From Marsupella aquatica (lineage: Eukaryota > Marchantiophyta), in NCBI GenBank assembly GCA_973895155.1, contig OZ316891.1, positions 17,298,001 through 17,362,000 on the forward strand: 64,000 nt of DNA, written 5' to 3'. The notes beneath the pieces are model-generated. The model saw only the letters and a list, made by a program, of their open reading frames with translations. It was not told where the DNA came from and ran no database searches. Positions 12,535-25,200 of this stretch are shown here, piece by piece. The position numbers and the translations under genes are program-made. Positions within the stretch are counted from its first letter, which is position 1; each line of letters starts with the position of its first letter.

Positions 12535-15500
12535 GTCCACATAAACCAGACACCAACTCAACTGCTGCCCGAGTGTAACTCCGATCTGTACAGAAACACG
12601 CAGAACTAAGAGACATTGCACAACCAAGCTGAGACCAAGGAAGGTAAATATCATATAGGGGTGTACGAAAAGTAGCCTAAAATACAACAACAGAGTGAGA
12701 TATGAAATATGAAACCCGACGTCACTTAATACAGTATGTCGCTTTAAATAATAAGGATCAACTTTGCAATGAGACTTGCCAATCTTATAAGGGGGAGAAT
12801 TTCACACATTGGATATAATTGAACAAAACCATTGATACGCAAAAAAATTATATTAAAACAGCTGTCTTGACGGTCACCGATTTTAGTTGACGGAAGAAAC
12901 AATGTTGGGTTCATTTACTTCGAAGATGTACTCTATTTACGCAAGTCGATGTTGTCTTGTTCAGACAAGTGTCATCACTTTAAAATTGCATACTAGAGAA
13001 CTCCATGCAAAGAAGGAACAACGACATTGCATCTACCTCAACAGCAGAACAAGTAGTCCTTAATTCACCTCTTCAGACGCCGTACCACAGTTCAATAGTT
13101 TACAAAGTGACACATTCCTAGAGCACAGACCAGATTACCTTTCGAGACACACTTTCCAGACGAGTTGATGTGTCATAAATGGACTATGAAGGAACCAGAG
13201 AATCCATTATGACCGATGTGTCCATCTCTCTCAAAGTAGCTGAAACTGCTCATCACGATATACTCAAATGTCAGCCATCGGAAACAATATGCACATCGCA
13301 ATCCGACATCCCTCCGACCTGATTGGAGTGGCTAGAAGCAACTTTTTCAGGATAATTGTCCTCCATGTCTCAAAAACCATGAATAACAGACACACACGGA
13401 GACGACAAGGTTGAGAAAATCACCCGACAACAATCTAATCTAGCACGAAACTTCTCTCAGATTCGCACCACTCTTAAGGTAGGCGGATTAAATCAATTTA
13501 CAACACATACTGCAAAACCGTATATATCATGCTGGCGGCGCATACAGAGATTTAACATCCCAGTACCAAAAGTCCCTCTAACGAAAATTCAGGCATATAA
13601 AGTCTTCGGAAGAAGACCATAGCAGTATCTTCTAATGAATTCTAAGAAACGGGACTAAGTACTCAACCACAGACCGCAAAAGCAGGTCATAGGATCAAGA
13701 GATCCTCGCAAACTTAAGAGCATCGGTCATACGAGTCATCTTAGCCCAACAGACTATGACGAGGGATGCTTGTGCAACGGCTATAATTACAGCAGAAAGC
13801 ACAAAGTCGTGATCGCACTTTCTAACTACCCAGATCTCAAAACGGATCTCAGGCAAACTATCCGAGAGATCTAACACTTCGGCCTTGAGATGCCTCGGTT
13901 TATAGGTCAGGAGAGTTTAAAAGGAGATGACGATAGGGAAACATAACCAGTAGGAAGAAATGTTTCAGGAATCCGACCGTCATATTGCGCACATAGCATT
14001 TAATGGGACGTAAAGGTGTACCAGACACAAGGAAGAGAAAGAACACCGGAAAATAAGTACCGAATCTCCGGCTATGATAGCTTCTATCTACGCAGGTCCT
14101 CGTTCGGAATGCCGCGATAATTCGGCAGATGACATGGCCAAGGACTTTCAGCCAGAACGAAGAGGCAACCTAATTGGACTATTTTAGGGAAATTTAGAGA
14201 GAGCAATCGCGACAGTAAATCCTTCCGGAATCAATTCTTTGCATCGAAATGTGCAGACTATATCACATTCACTGTGGATTCTTCCCGAACATTGTCGCGA
14301 GAAGTTCCCACGATGTCTTTGACCTGCTGACCGAAGATCGAGTGCTCTAATTTCGAAAGAAGGTCGCACGCTGACAAGTGGAGGCCCCCAAGAACATACG
14401 CCTGCTTTTGTCGACATAGATCTCGGAAAAAAAGTAGGCTATGCATTTCAGTATTACGCATCAACAACGTTGATTGCACCTGAACCCTAGGAAAAGCGTC
14501 GCATAATGAAGAAAGAGGCTTCATTCGCGGCTCCTTTCCGATCTAATTGACTCAGGCGGGTGACACGTTGCCAATCTGAACACCACTCACACCGGACAGC
14601 TTTCTTCAATACTCTCGATAGAATCAAACTCAATCATACATTGGAGACGATTGACACTTAGTGCAAGTCCGCGCATAAGAATTCAGGGACCTTGACTCGC
14701 GGAAGATGAATCCGCGCAGAAATAACAAAGCCCCCCCCCCCCCCCCAAGCGGCTCACCGGGTCATTTTCAACACGCAAGCATATTCCGCTGCAGCGACGA
14801 GGCATCCACACACCGCGCCCACGAAAACAAATATCAACAACAATCCAGAGAGTCGAGTCCAGCAGCACTCGAGGTGGAAAAAGTAGAATGATGATGATGA
14901 TTCTCGCTACCGTAGCCAGACGACGGGCAAGCTTCCAACGACTAATGGAGCAATCGAAAATGTCACACTGTGTGATGGCATGATAAACCCGCCGATCAAA
15001 ACAGGGCAGCGCAGCAGAGGGCAGGCTAGCGCATACCGGGGGCAGGCAGAACACGGGCAGGCAGGCCAGCACAAGAAACGAGAAATTACTCAAAGAAAAA
15101 AGCATCCACAAGATCAGCAGAAGCAGTAGTAGTAGTACAGTAGTACCGTGCCTGAATCCACACTCCCGTGTAACCAGGCCAGTAGTGAGCCAGTCAATAA
15201 AGCGACCAATAATAAACTATCGAGACAGAGCCGTGCACAGTGATGACTGACCTCCTTGTCTCACTCATCGTCGTCCCTCATCATCATTCTTCACGCACTT
15301 TCACCACTTCCTCACTCATTCTCATCGCCCCCTTAACTTTTAGCATCCCCACGAATTCCTTTCCAACCAACCGAAATTTCAGCACGCCAGGCAGACAGAC
15401 AGCCACTTCCAGCCCAGCCACACTTGACCGCTTTCAACACAGTCCTGCTGATGTTTTCGCTGCTTGCCACAGTATCTTGCATTGCATCTGAACGGAGTCA

Positions 15501-16130
15501 ATCAATCGAAGGTCAGCCTCCGTATGACCACTGAGATCTTTTGCGTCTCTCGTCGATACAATCATTCCTAGAAGCGAAGAAGGATTCCCCCTCACCGGCG
15601 CACCCTTTGTTACAAACAGACCAGCAGACCAACGCGAAGAAAGCAATGGCAAGCCGCGTGTTGTCACAGTGCCGTGGTTCCGGCGAGGTACAGGACTCGT
15701 GACCACGCGCAACAAGAACACTGCGGTAGAGCGGCCGTGGGCGAAGCGGGCCCGGCGTTCTTGTAGTGCCTTGTTGTTCTTGTATCGGTGTGCATGCGGT
15801 TCTGGATTCGTTTGAAAACGCCTCCTACTGTACCCCGCCCACAGTTGGAGCTCTGCATTTACGAGCTCTATCGCAATGCGTCACGGGAGATCAGTCTCGT
15901 CTTCAAGCGTCGCGTCGTCGTCATCAGTACACGAGAAAGGGGCCTGAGGGTACGGTGCGTCGACCCCTTCACTGACAGTAGTCGGGTTCCATTGCGCCTT
16001 GCCCTCGAGCCCCAACTCCGTGAACCATCCCCTAACAATTGCAACCCAAACACTTCTCTTTTGTTAGAACTACGAGCCCTATGCAAGTGCGGCACGGTGC
16101 CATGAGGGACGGCCCAGAGTCAGGCCGGGG
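12535..16130. other. Upstream region without recognised gene
   Basis: 3.6 kb upstream of the RhoGAP start. 12.7-14.6 kb is unremarkable. 14.7-16.1 kb is richer in G+C and CpG and is a plausible promoter or 5'UTR zone. Open frames there (for example 14683-15111 minus, 15788-16105 plus) are low-complexity or lack any domain I recognise. Confidence 0.4.
14731..14746. repeat. Poly-C (16 nt) homopolymer
   Basis: Sixteen consecutive C on the plus strand (G on the RhoGAP sense strand) in the GC-rich upstream zone. It makes the open frames running through it unreliable. Confidence 0.9.
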
Positions 16131-16261
16131 GGCAAGAGGCAAGGGCGAGCGCATCGGAACCAATAGGAGGGCGAGGCAGGGCATGGACCAAGGGGAGGGC
16201 GTCAGGGCAAGGCAGGGGCGAGCACATCGAGGCGAGCATGGACCAAGGGGAGGGCAAGGCA
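16131..16261. repeat. GC-rich minisatellite, left part, split by Copia-1
   Basis: Purine-rich repeats of GGGC(A)AGGCAGGGCG type; the phrase CATGGACCAAGGGGAGGGC occurs twice (about 16183 and 16238). The same tract resumes right after Copia-1 (22197 to about 22240, AGGCAGGGCGTCAGGGTGAGGC), so the element landed inside the array. Confidence 0.8.
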
Positions 16262-16604
16262 TGTTGAGCATAGACGACATTCGTAACGGCAAGCCCATGA
16301 ACCATCCAACGCACAATAGTTGACACAGAGAGATACGTGGTTCACCTCCCATGAGGCTACGTCCACGGGAACACACAAGAGCTTTACTGCACTCTAGGCT
16401 GACCGGCCATACCAAGCATCCACAGCACAAGCTCTCCCTATCTCTCAACTAGCTCCGTAACAATGAGCCTAAGTTCCACTAGGGTCTAGCATCAGCCCTG
16501 GCTATATGCACACCAGTACTACCGCTAACACTAGCTAAGTCCTAACCAGAGTTAGACTAATTGTGGTTAGCTCATGAGTCACAAGACTAGAGCAATATCT
16601 AACA
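16262..16604 (-). repeat. Copia-1 3' LTR
   Basis: 343 bp. On the plus strand it starts TGTTGAGCATAG and ends CAATATCTAACA. It is homologous along its whole length to 21853-22196 and to the Copia-2 LTR. Confidence 0.97.
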
Positions 16605-16616
16605 AACTCCCCCTTG
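16605..16616 (-). other. Copia-1 polypurine tract
   Basis: Element-sense AAGGGGGAGTT lies directly against the start of the 3' LTR, as required for plus-strand priming. Confidence 0.8.
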
Positions 16617-16811
16617 ACTCTTGTCTTGGGGACTAGACTAAATGCTACCATATGGAATCCTCAGCGGGAAGTTCTAGACAATCACCAAACCAGGTCTCCC
16701 CCTAAAAACCACAAGGGTTAACTAAGGGTTAACTAGAACTAAGTCGTAGCCTAACAGGAATGAGTAATCCATATACAAATAGTCACACATTGCTAAATAA
16801 TTCTACTTGCA

Positions 16812-19800
16812 CTACAACTGCAAAACCTGCAAAGTAGCACGGTGTCTTGAAAAACTCTCCAAATGAATCACTTTGGTAAAAGCATCAGCGGGATTGAGCT
16901 TTCCATCAATCTTGACTAGCTCAAAAGTTTTATCAAACACTACTTGCCTGATAAAATGGTACCTGATATCAATGTGTTTCACTCTATTATCCATCACCTG
17001 GTTAGCAGCCAAGTGAAGAGCACTATGACTATCACAATTTAGAGTCATTTTTCCATGCTCTAAACCCATCTCCACGATCAACTTATCCAACCAAATTGCT
17101 TCCTTTGTTGTTTCTGCTGCTGCAATATACTCTGCTTTTGTAGTAGACTGAGATATACACTTCTGCAAGGTAGATTTCCAACTGATACATCCTCCTCCAA
17201 GAGTGTATACAAACCTAGTTGTAGACCTCCTTGTATCCAGATAGCCTCCATAGTCAGAATCTACATAGCCAACTAACGTTCTATCTGATCTGTTATCAAA
17301 TAGTAATCCATAGTCCTGTGTTCCCCTCACATACCTGAGAATCCATTTCATAGCTTCCCAATGTACCTTCCCTGGATTTGACATGAATTTGCTGATCTTG
17401 CCTATCGCTAGGGCCAAATCAGGCCTAGTACAAGTCATCAAATACATCAGACTGTCTACTGCCTTCTCATAAGGAATCTTAGTCATTAGACCTTTCTCCA
17501 CAACATCCGTAGGGGAGAAAGCCGATGATAACTTGAAATGTGAAGCTAAAGGAATACTCATTGGCTTACAGTTCTCCATGTTGAATCGTGCAAGTACTTT
17601 CCTCGCATATTGGCCTTGACTCAAGCACAACTGTCCAGTCTCAGAGTTCCTAAAAATCTCCATCCCTAAGATCCTCTTGGCCTTACCAAGATCCTTCATC
17701 TTGAATTCAGCACTCAATTTTGCCTTGAGACTGTCAACCTCAGATTGATCTTTAGCCACAATCAGCATGTCATCCACATAGATCACCAGAATGATGAAAC
17801 CAAATACATCATTCTTGACTGATTTCGTATACACACAAGGATCATACACCATCCTTGTAAAACCTTGAACAAGCATGAAATCATCAAACCGCTTGTTCCA
17901 CTGTCTGGGAGACTGCTTCAATCCATACAAGGACTTGAGCAATCTGCAAACTAAGTTCTCTTGACCCTTCTTCATAAAACCTAGTGGTTGTCTCATGAAG
18001 ATCATCTCTTCCAAGTTGCCATAGAGAAAAGCAGTAACAACATCCATCTGATCCATCACCAGACCAAAAAACACAACAAGCTGACACAAGATCCGAATTG
18101 TGGAATACTTAGCCACCGGTGAAAAGACCTCATTGTAATCCACTCCTTTCTCCTGAGTGAATCCCTTGGCAACAAGCCTTGCCTTGTAGATCTTGTCTCC
18201 ACCCTCTGAAGGACTATCCTTCAACTTGTAAATCCACTTGCTGTCCACCACTTGCTAACCTCTTGGAAGCTCCACCAGCTCCCATGTCTTGTTGTCACTC
18301 AAAGATTGCAACTCCCTCTACATTGCTGCATTCCACTCATGCTTCTACTCTGAAGCACAAGCCTCACTATACGAAGAAGGCTCTCCTTCTTCCAAGATCA
18401 AAGCCATATCATCTTCATCAGGTGCAATGTCAATATCATCTAGCTTAGATGAGTCTGCCCATTGACCATACCTGGTAGGAGCTCTAGTAGAATGACTGGA
18501 AGTTCTTCTAGTAGATGACTCAGGCTGATCTGTTGCTACTGTTGGTTGAATTTGAGGTACCCTAGCAACAATTTGCTCCTCTTGTTCCATCACAGGAACC
18601 AGCTCCAAGCCCAGAGCTTCTCCATCTATCCTGTCATGAACTGCATCATGACTAACCTCCACCTCAACCCGGTCCGGGATGGAAGATTTTCCCTTGTCAG
18701 TATGGGAACCTGAGAACTCTCCCCCTCCTTTGATGATCTGGATTCATTAAAGGACACATCTCTACTGATAATTAGTTTACAGGTTATTGGATCCCATAAC
18801 CTATAACCCTTCACACCTTTCTGATAGCCAAGGAAAATGCACTTCTTCAACTTGGACTTTAGCTTGGATCAAAGCTGGGAAGGTGTAAGCACATAAGCAT
18901 CACATCCAAAAGTCCTCAGATGTGAGTAATCTGCTGGACGTCCATACCTCATTTCAAATGGCGTCTTGAATCCAATAGAACTGGATGGAGAAAAATTTAC
19001 CAAATAAGTTGCAGTGTTGACAGCTTCAGCCCAAAACTCATGTGGTAAGCATGATTGACTCAACATACTCCTCGAGCGGTCCAATAGTGTTCGGTTGAGT
19101 CTCTCAAAAATACCATTTTGTTGAGGAGTATAACTTGTTGTGAGATGGCGGGTAATCCCCTGCTCCTTACAATACGTTCCAAATTCCCCGGAACTGTATT
19201 CACCGCCCTTATCCGATCGAAGATGTCTCATCTTATTACTAGTCTGATTCTCAACTTGGGCTTCCCACTCCTTAAAAGTGGCAAAAACATCAGACTTATT
19301 GTGTAGAAAGTATATCCACACATACCTTAAGTAATCGTCTATGAACGTGACATAGTATAACCGTCCAGAATGTGAAGGAGTAGGGGCTGGACCCCACACA
19401 TCACTATGTACATACTCAAGTACCTCCTTGCTGGTGTGAGTTCCAACTCTGAAGGGTTTCCTGTGCTGCTTCCCTAGCACACAGTGCTCACAAAATTCCA
19501 ACTTACAAGATTGCAAATTAGAAAGTAATCCTTTCTCCTGAAGAATAACCAAACCTTTTTCACTCATGTGGCCCAAACGGAAGTGCCATAGCCTGGCCGT
19601 CTCCTCGTGAGATAAGGTTACATTGGCTTGATCATAGACTACACTGCCCTCCAAAACGTATAGATTGCTATGTCTCTTTCCCTTCAATACAACTTTAGTA
19701 CCAGTTGAAACCTGAAGGACACCATTAGCAGAGCTCCACTGATGGCCATTTGCTTCTAAAACTCCAAGTGAAATGAGATTTTTCATCATGCTGGGAATAT

Positions 19801-20035
19801 GTCTCATATTCCTCAACGTTCTTACAGCACCATCAAACATCTGAAATCTTACAGATCCAAGTCCAACAACTTGACATGGGATTTCATTTCTCATTAACAC
19901 TGACCCGTTGGAAACCGTGTAAGAACTGAAAAAATCTCTCCTAGAGCAAATGTGAAAAGTACATGCACAGTTATCTAGAATCCAGTCATCACTACCTGGA
20001 TTTGACACTACGTTGAGAGCATAACCTTGACATCA
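16812..20035 (-). pseudogene. Copia-1 pol (protease, integrase, RT, RNase H), broken
   Basis: Order in the sense direction: aspartic protease strand DWILDN-ACTFHIC (three extra bases relative to Copia-2), GAG-pre-integrase HHCC zinc site (LWHFRLGHMSEKG ... CEHCVLGKQH), integrase core (VHSDVWGPAPTPS, TFIDDYLRYVW, SDKGGEYSS, PQQNGIFERLNRT), then reverse transcriptase (QMDVVTAFLYGNL, LYGLKQSPRQWN, VIYVDDMLIV) and RNase H (VDSDYGGYLDTRRST, AEYIAAAETTKEA, DIRYHFIR). Disruptions against Copia-2: CGA to TGA at about 18869; a 1-nt deletion near 18700; three CAG to TAG changes between 18252 and 18345. The last 479 codons (18251-16812) remain open. The stretch begins with TGA at 20033-20035, which Copia-2 shares. 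Confidence 0.95.
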
Positions 20036-20151
20036 CAATATATCATCATCATCGAGTAAATCTACCTCATGCGAGCTCAATGCCGCGTTTGCAGATGCAA
20101 TAGGGACCTTTACTCAATAATCCCTTTCATGTGGCCAAGCTTGCCACAATT

Positions 20152-21081
20152 TCAACATGCAAGAGGCTTCCTCTCTCGCGATTTCCCTCTGGATTTAGAT
20201 CTTCCCCGTGATCTAAACCTGTTCTGCCCATTCGTGCGCTGCGCTGCTCTTCCCCTGTTCACATTGAGCGCAGTGCTAGAAGAAGATGCTGTCTGTGATT
20301 GACCCAACTTCTTCTGAGCATCATCAGACAGCAAGGAGCTTACCACCTCATTATACGAAATGGACTTCAGATCTCTGTACAAGAGCACCTGTTTCAAGCC
20401 CTGATATAATGGCGGTAAGGAGCTTAGCAGAAGCAAGGCTTTATCCTCATCTTCAATTCCTTTTCCTAGGTTTGACAGATCCACCGCTAGACTATCAAAT
20501 TCATCAAGGTGATCCTGCATCTTGCTCCCTTCCTTGAGCCTGAGGCTCATCAAGAGAGACTTCTTGTACAACCGATCTGACGCATCTTCCCGGTAGTACT
20601 TCTCTCTTAGAGTCTTGAACAGTGACGCGCAATCCGCATAATCATCCAGCTGCTTGATGATGTGCGGCTTGAGATATAGCATCATTGCATTGACAGCAAT
20701 CACCTGCTCTTGTCTCCACTGTCTCACAGAAATCTCCTCCTCTCCATCATACTGTTCTCGCGAAGAGAGCAGATGAGCTAAGCCCATGGCCCGAAGGACA
20801 CCCTTCACTTGCTTCTCCCACAGCAAGTAATCAGTACGACCATCGTACTTCTTCACCTCAAACTTCACTCCTCCAAAGCTAGCCATCTCCCTCTTCTTCC
20901 CCACTACCAACAACTCTGGTAGTAGTACAGCTTCCTCCATTACACACCGCACCGGTGATCTTACCGGTGTCACTAGTTCTTCCTCAAACGGTAGCAGCTC
21001 TTCCTTAGACTCTCCGTCTGACCGTCGCGATCCTGAAGCTCCACCGACGCCAATTCTTCCAGTATCCTCCGAGTCACTCAT
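20152..21081 (-). pseudogene. Copia-1 gag, broken in the zinc knuckle
   Basis: Sense ATG at 21081 (MSDSEDTGRIGVGG). Typical plant Copia gag (UBN2-like): YDGRTDYLLWEKQVKGVL, then LKEGSKMQDHLDEFDSLAVDL and LLSSLPPLYQGLKQVLLYR, then an Arg/Ser-rich basic tail. The CCHC knuckle is destroyed: Trp TGG became TGA at 20152-20154 and a one-base loss follows in an A-run. About 309 codons remain open. Confidence 0.93.
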
Positions 21082-21835
21082 ATGAAACAATCATGAAAAA
21101 ATATCTTTTTTTAAAACTTCTCATAATACTCAAAACTCAACACCGTCGCGTAGCCCACGAAGCTAGGAGTCCAATACTTAATTGCCGCAGTTTTTAACAA
21201 GAAAAGTGAACGCCACCGACGGGAAAAGTGGTTGAATTTCACCGGCACCGTCTACAACTCCAGCACTGTAAAAGCTTCCACTGCAACGTCTTCACTCCGC
21301 GTCAAGTGCCAATCCCGGGCTCAAAATGACCGCCTTGCCGCAATCAAACCGTTGAGCCGCAGCACTTCGCATTTCTTCCACCGAGTCATACGTCACGAAG
21401 AGAAACCCGGTTCAGATGTGAACAAGCTCCATAGCTTGTAAAAAAACCTAAACGCCTCCGTCACTCGTCACGTCGCACTCGGTAATAACTCGGCAGCAAT
21501 CCAACTACCAAAACGACCAGCTCGCTTCAACCTTCAACTTGAGCTATAATGTGCGATCTTTCCCGCACCGCACAGCTCACACCGTTGAAAAGCGCAAACT
21601 CTGGTCTCTCCCCCGAAATACCGTCGAACACGAATAAACCTTGAACGACGCAAACTTCAATTCCTCCGCACCACGGATACTGATCAGCGAGTTCTAACCA
21701 TCGCTAGAAAGCCCTCTCACTAACCTATCCACTCAGCCACACACATTCGAGTTTCATGCGATGAAACTCCAAATATGCCACCGACAATGAACGATGGAAA
21801 AACTTGTCACGAAAAAAACCTCGTCACCTCCCAGG

Positions 21836-21852
21836 CATGCTCTGATACCACT
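21836..21852 (-). other. Copia-1 primer-binding site
   Basis: Element-sense TGGTATCAGAGC immediately follows the 5' LTR. It is the common plant Copia site complementary to the 3' end of initiator tRNA-Met. Confidence 0.9.
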
Positions 21853-22196
21853 TGTTGAGCATAGATGACATTTGCAATGGCAAGCCCATGAACCATCCAA
21901 CGCACAATAGTCGACACAGAGAGATACGTGGTTCACCTCCATATGAGGCTACGTCCATGGGAACACACAAGAGCTTTACTGCACTCTAGGCCGACTGGCC
22001 ATACCAAGCATCCACAGCACAAGCTCTCCCTATCTCTCAACTAGCTCCGTAACAATGAGCCTAAGTTCCACTAGGGTCTAGCATCAGCCCTAGCTATATG
22101 CACACCAGCACTACCGCTAACATTAGCTAAGTCCTAACCAGAATTAGACTAACTGTGGTTAGCTCATGAGTCACAAGACTAGAGCAATATCTAACA
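21853..22196 (-). repeat. Copia-1 5' LTR
   Basis: 344 bp, TG...CA ends. It differs from the 3' LTR mostly by C/T and G/A changes plus a one-base length difference near position 90 of the plus-strand LTR sequence. Confidence 0.97.
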
Positions 22197-22240
22197 AGGC
22201 AGGGCGTCAGGGTGAGGCATCGCGAGCATTGATGCCCGTA

Positions 22241-25200
22241 TACATATATTGCGAGGGGGGTCCATAATGAAGGCACAATTGTGGGAGGCCTCGCTAGAGA
22301 GGGCAAGTGCTAATTAAACGGATATAAAAATCCTCTAAAACATCTAACGGCCAGTTTTCATTCCCGCCGATTCTGGATTTCATAACGGGACAAAGGACAA
22401 AAACCGAGGGGGTCACTTATTATAGTTGTAGATTAGTCAAGTGATTACAAGAGTTTTGATTCAAGTTCAGGGTGAGTTGTTGCTTTGAAATTTATATCAA
22501 TTAGAATAGTTGGTGCTCAATACCTCAATGGAAGTGTGTTTAGACCTTAAGGAGGTGCTTATCCCCATAGAGTTCATGCAATGAACTTAGCTCCGTCTCA
22601 CAAGCTTTGTCCAATAGTAGAGGAGTGAATTTCTCCGCTGGTGTTTTCTACGTGAAACAACTTATCTCTAGATTTTACCAGTACTCATTTTTAACCAATG
22701 ATGGAAGTGGTCACCATGTGTATCATTCTCTACATTTATGTACAATTCTTTTGTCCCAAAAATATTTGGAATAGCAAAGCCCTGTGCGAAAATGAGCCTC
22801 ACCTCAGACTTTGTTATGTTCTGTCAATTTTGATTATTATGTTTTAGGGTTACCCAGATATGTTATGAAGTAACCCTAACATGCAAACATCATGTCTTAT
22901 TACACATGTTATATTGATCCCAACAATATAAAAGAATATAAGCAAGAACCGTGACACCCTCTGTTCCCTTGGGTCACCCATCTATGTCAGGACAGAAAGA
23001 AGGAACTACTATTTCTCTACAACCCTTAGTAGCTTGTGAATGGCTTTACTGAGTAATACAGGGTCAAATATGATCTATGAGGGGGTTGCAAGGTATGGCA
23101 AATCCAGCCATGTATGCCTGGTGATAGATAATGAATGCCTCATCCCAGTGTAACCTATGGTAAATAGTGGAGAGACATAGTTAACGTAGGCTCACAACGT
23201 ACTCACAGACAAATCAATGAAACTATTTCCACTTGGTGAGACCTTTGCCACATCAGCACACAGATTAAACCTGACACAATATTCTAAGAACCATAAGTTG
23301 CAACCCAAACTCTTAACCAATGTCGAGGGAATCTTTAGTTCTTGGGAAGCACCGAGCTCTTGTTTTTTCTATCTTGAAAGAAACCTTTCCAAAGTATGTC
23401 TTTTCTCACCTCACATTACCCTTGCGATCCCCCTTGTCGATCAATTTCTTTCACCATTATCCTCTAAAATATCTCTCACAGCCTTTGTCCCACTCTACGA
23501 TGAGCGGCTTCCTCACACTAAGCCTCGAATCGGTCTATTCTCTTTCCACATAACTTACTTCCCAAGTCAAGTCATGGATTGCAATTCCCAACGAATCTTA
23601 CAATTAGATAAGTCAATTATAAAAAACAAAGACTATGATCTTAAGATTCATCATAGATGATATAATCACAGACTCTGGCATCCTAAGCATAACATTGTAT
23701 CTTTCATCTCCATACTTTCTAACTAAAATATCTCTACAATCAACTTTTTTACGACATACCACTGTAATGTCAATAGATGAAGGAAAATCAGACACATTAC
23801 TATGAAGCATATTCAAATCTAACTCCGGTACATTTACGGGTTGTCTATTAAGATCCATCTAATATAAAATAAAAATAGTTACATTCCATTTATTTCCATA
23901 AACAATAATCGGGTATACAAATGGTGCATTGCTATTCATAACTGTTTCCATTAACTCAAATCCAAAATGATAAAAAATATGCATTCTCATGGTATGCTTG
24001 CTAAGACAATGAATTCTAATTAAAAAAGGATTGACAAATGACATAGCAAGTGGAGGATGAACTCTAGGTACTCCATTTATCATATTATTCATTACAAGTA
24101 CACTAAATTGATCTCAAGACTAATAAACATAAAACATAAAATAGTTTTAAGGCCAACAATCAAGTTAGTACCCAAGCATGGATGTAAATAACAAACAAGG
24201 CATGTGCACAAGAGGGGAAGAGTTCCTTACAGTGTTGCGGGTGCAACATGATAGATCAAACAATGTGAATAAAGAGAGTGTGCTCCTCTTCACTTTATTT
24301 ATAGTACCCCTTTGTGCTTTCCAAGAGAGAATGGATCGATGCCTTGACCCTTGGATGGAAGCCAAGTGACAAGCATCAAGCAATTGTAAGTGTGCTAGTA
24401 CTATTCATAGTTGGTGGAACTACTATGCGTAGTTGATGGAATTATTACGCATAATTGGTGGAACTACTGTGCATAGTTGGTGGTACTACTATGCATAATT
24501 GGTGGAACTACTATGCGTAGTTGGTGAAATTATGCGTAACTGGTGGAATTATTATGCATAGTTGGTAAAACTACTATGCATAATTGGTGAAACTACTGTG
24601 TATCATTGTAAAATGTACACATTGTATATAGAATGTAACATATATGCTCTAATAATACTACTATGAAGCTTTTAAGTAAAACCATTTTCATATAAACTCA
24701 AATAACACAATATGGATTCTAGCCTTCTAAAGGGAATCCCCACGACACCGGGGAGTAAAGACTGACCCAGGCAAGGTAAAAAAAGAAAGTACAATAATAG
24801 GAAGGCCTAGTGCACTAATAGACATGGCAAGGTTATTGGACCTAACCCAAAGGCTTCCCAAGGCAAAATGAAACAACATTAAAGTTGTGTGGCCTGCTGC
24901 TCTAATAGAGAATGATAGCAAGGGCATTGGATCTCACCCAAATCTAGCCAAGTCAAGGTAAAAGACTAATAATAGTAGGGCCTAGTGTTTTTGTAGAGAT
25001 GGCAAGGGCAATGGACCCAGGGTTAAAAAGTTTGAGGTCCATGAGTAGAGGACAATGCATGCTTCTTTGGGGGACCCCTTTGGTCCACAATGCGCATCCC
25101 TTTGGCCTTAAATGAGCATTACATGCGCTCTAAACTGTGCAATGCCCATATGTTGGACAAGACCCTTGTATTCATTTAAATAATGGCAAAGATGCAAGAC

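Larger units (their letters stand above)
16262..22196 (-). mobile_element. Copia-1: complete but inactivated Ty1/Copia LTR retrotransposon
   Basis: 5.9-kb element on the minus strand with two LTRs (343 and 344 bp, TG...CA), a primer-binding site, a polypurine tract and gag-pol remnants in the order gag, protease, integrase, reverse transcriptase, RNase H. It is flanked by a perfect 5-bp target-site duplication AGGCA (16257-16261 and 22197-22201). The LTRs differ at about 15 sites (roughly 95-96% identity); every substitution I could align is a transition. Stops and a frameshift disrupt the ORF. It is closely related to Copia-2 at the right end of the window but lacks that copy's 789-bp leader segment. 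Confidence 0.97.

Noticed and set aside
14683-15111. Minus-strand 142-codon frame upstream of RhoGAP
   Set aside because: Runs through a poly-G/C tract and hydrophobic low-complexity sequence; no start context or homology.
23217-23660. 147-codon plus-strand frame
   Set aside because: No domain and AT-rich composition; it overlaps equally weak minus-strand frames.
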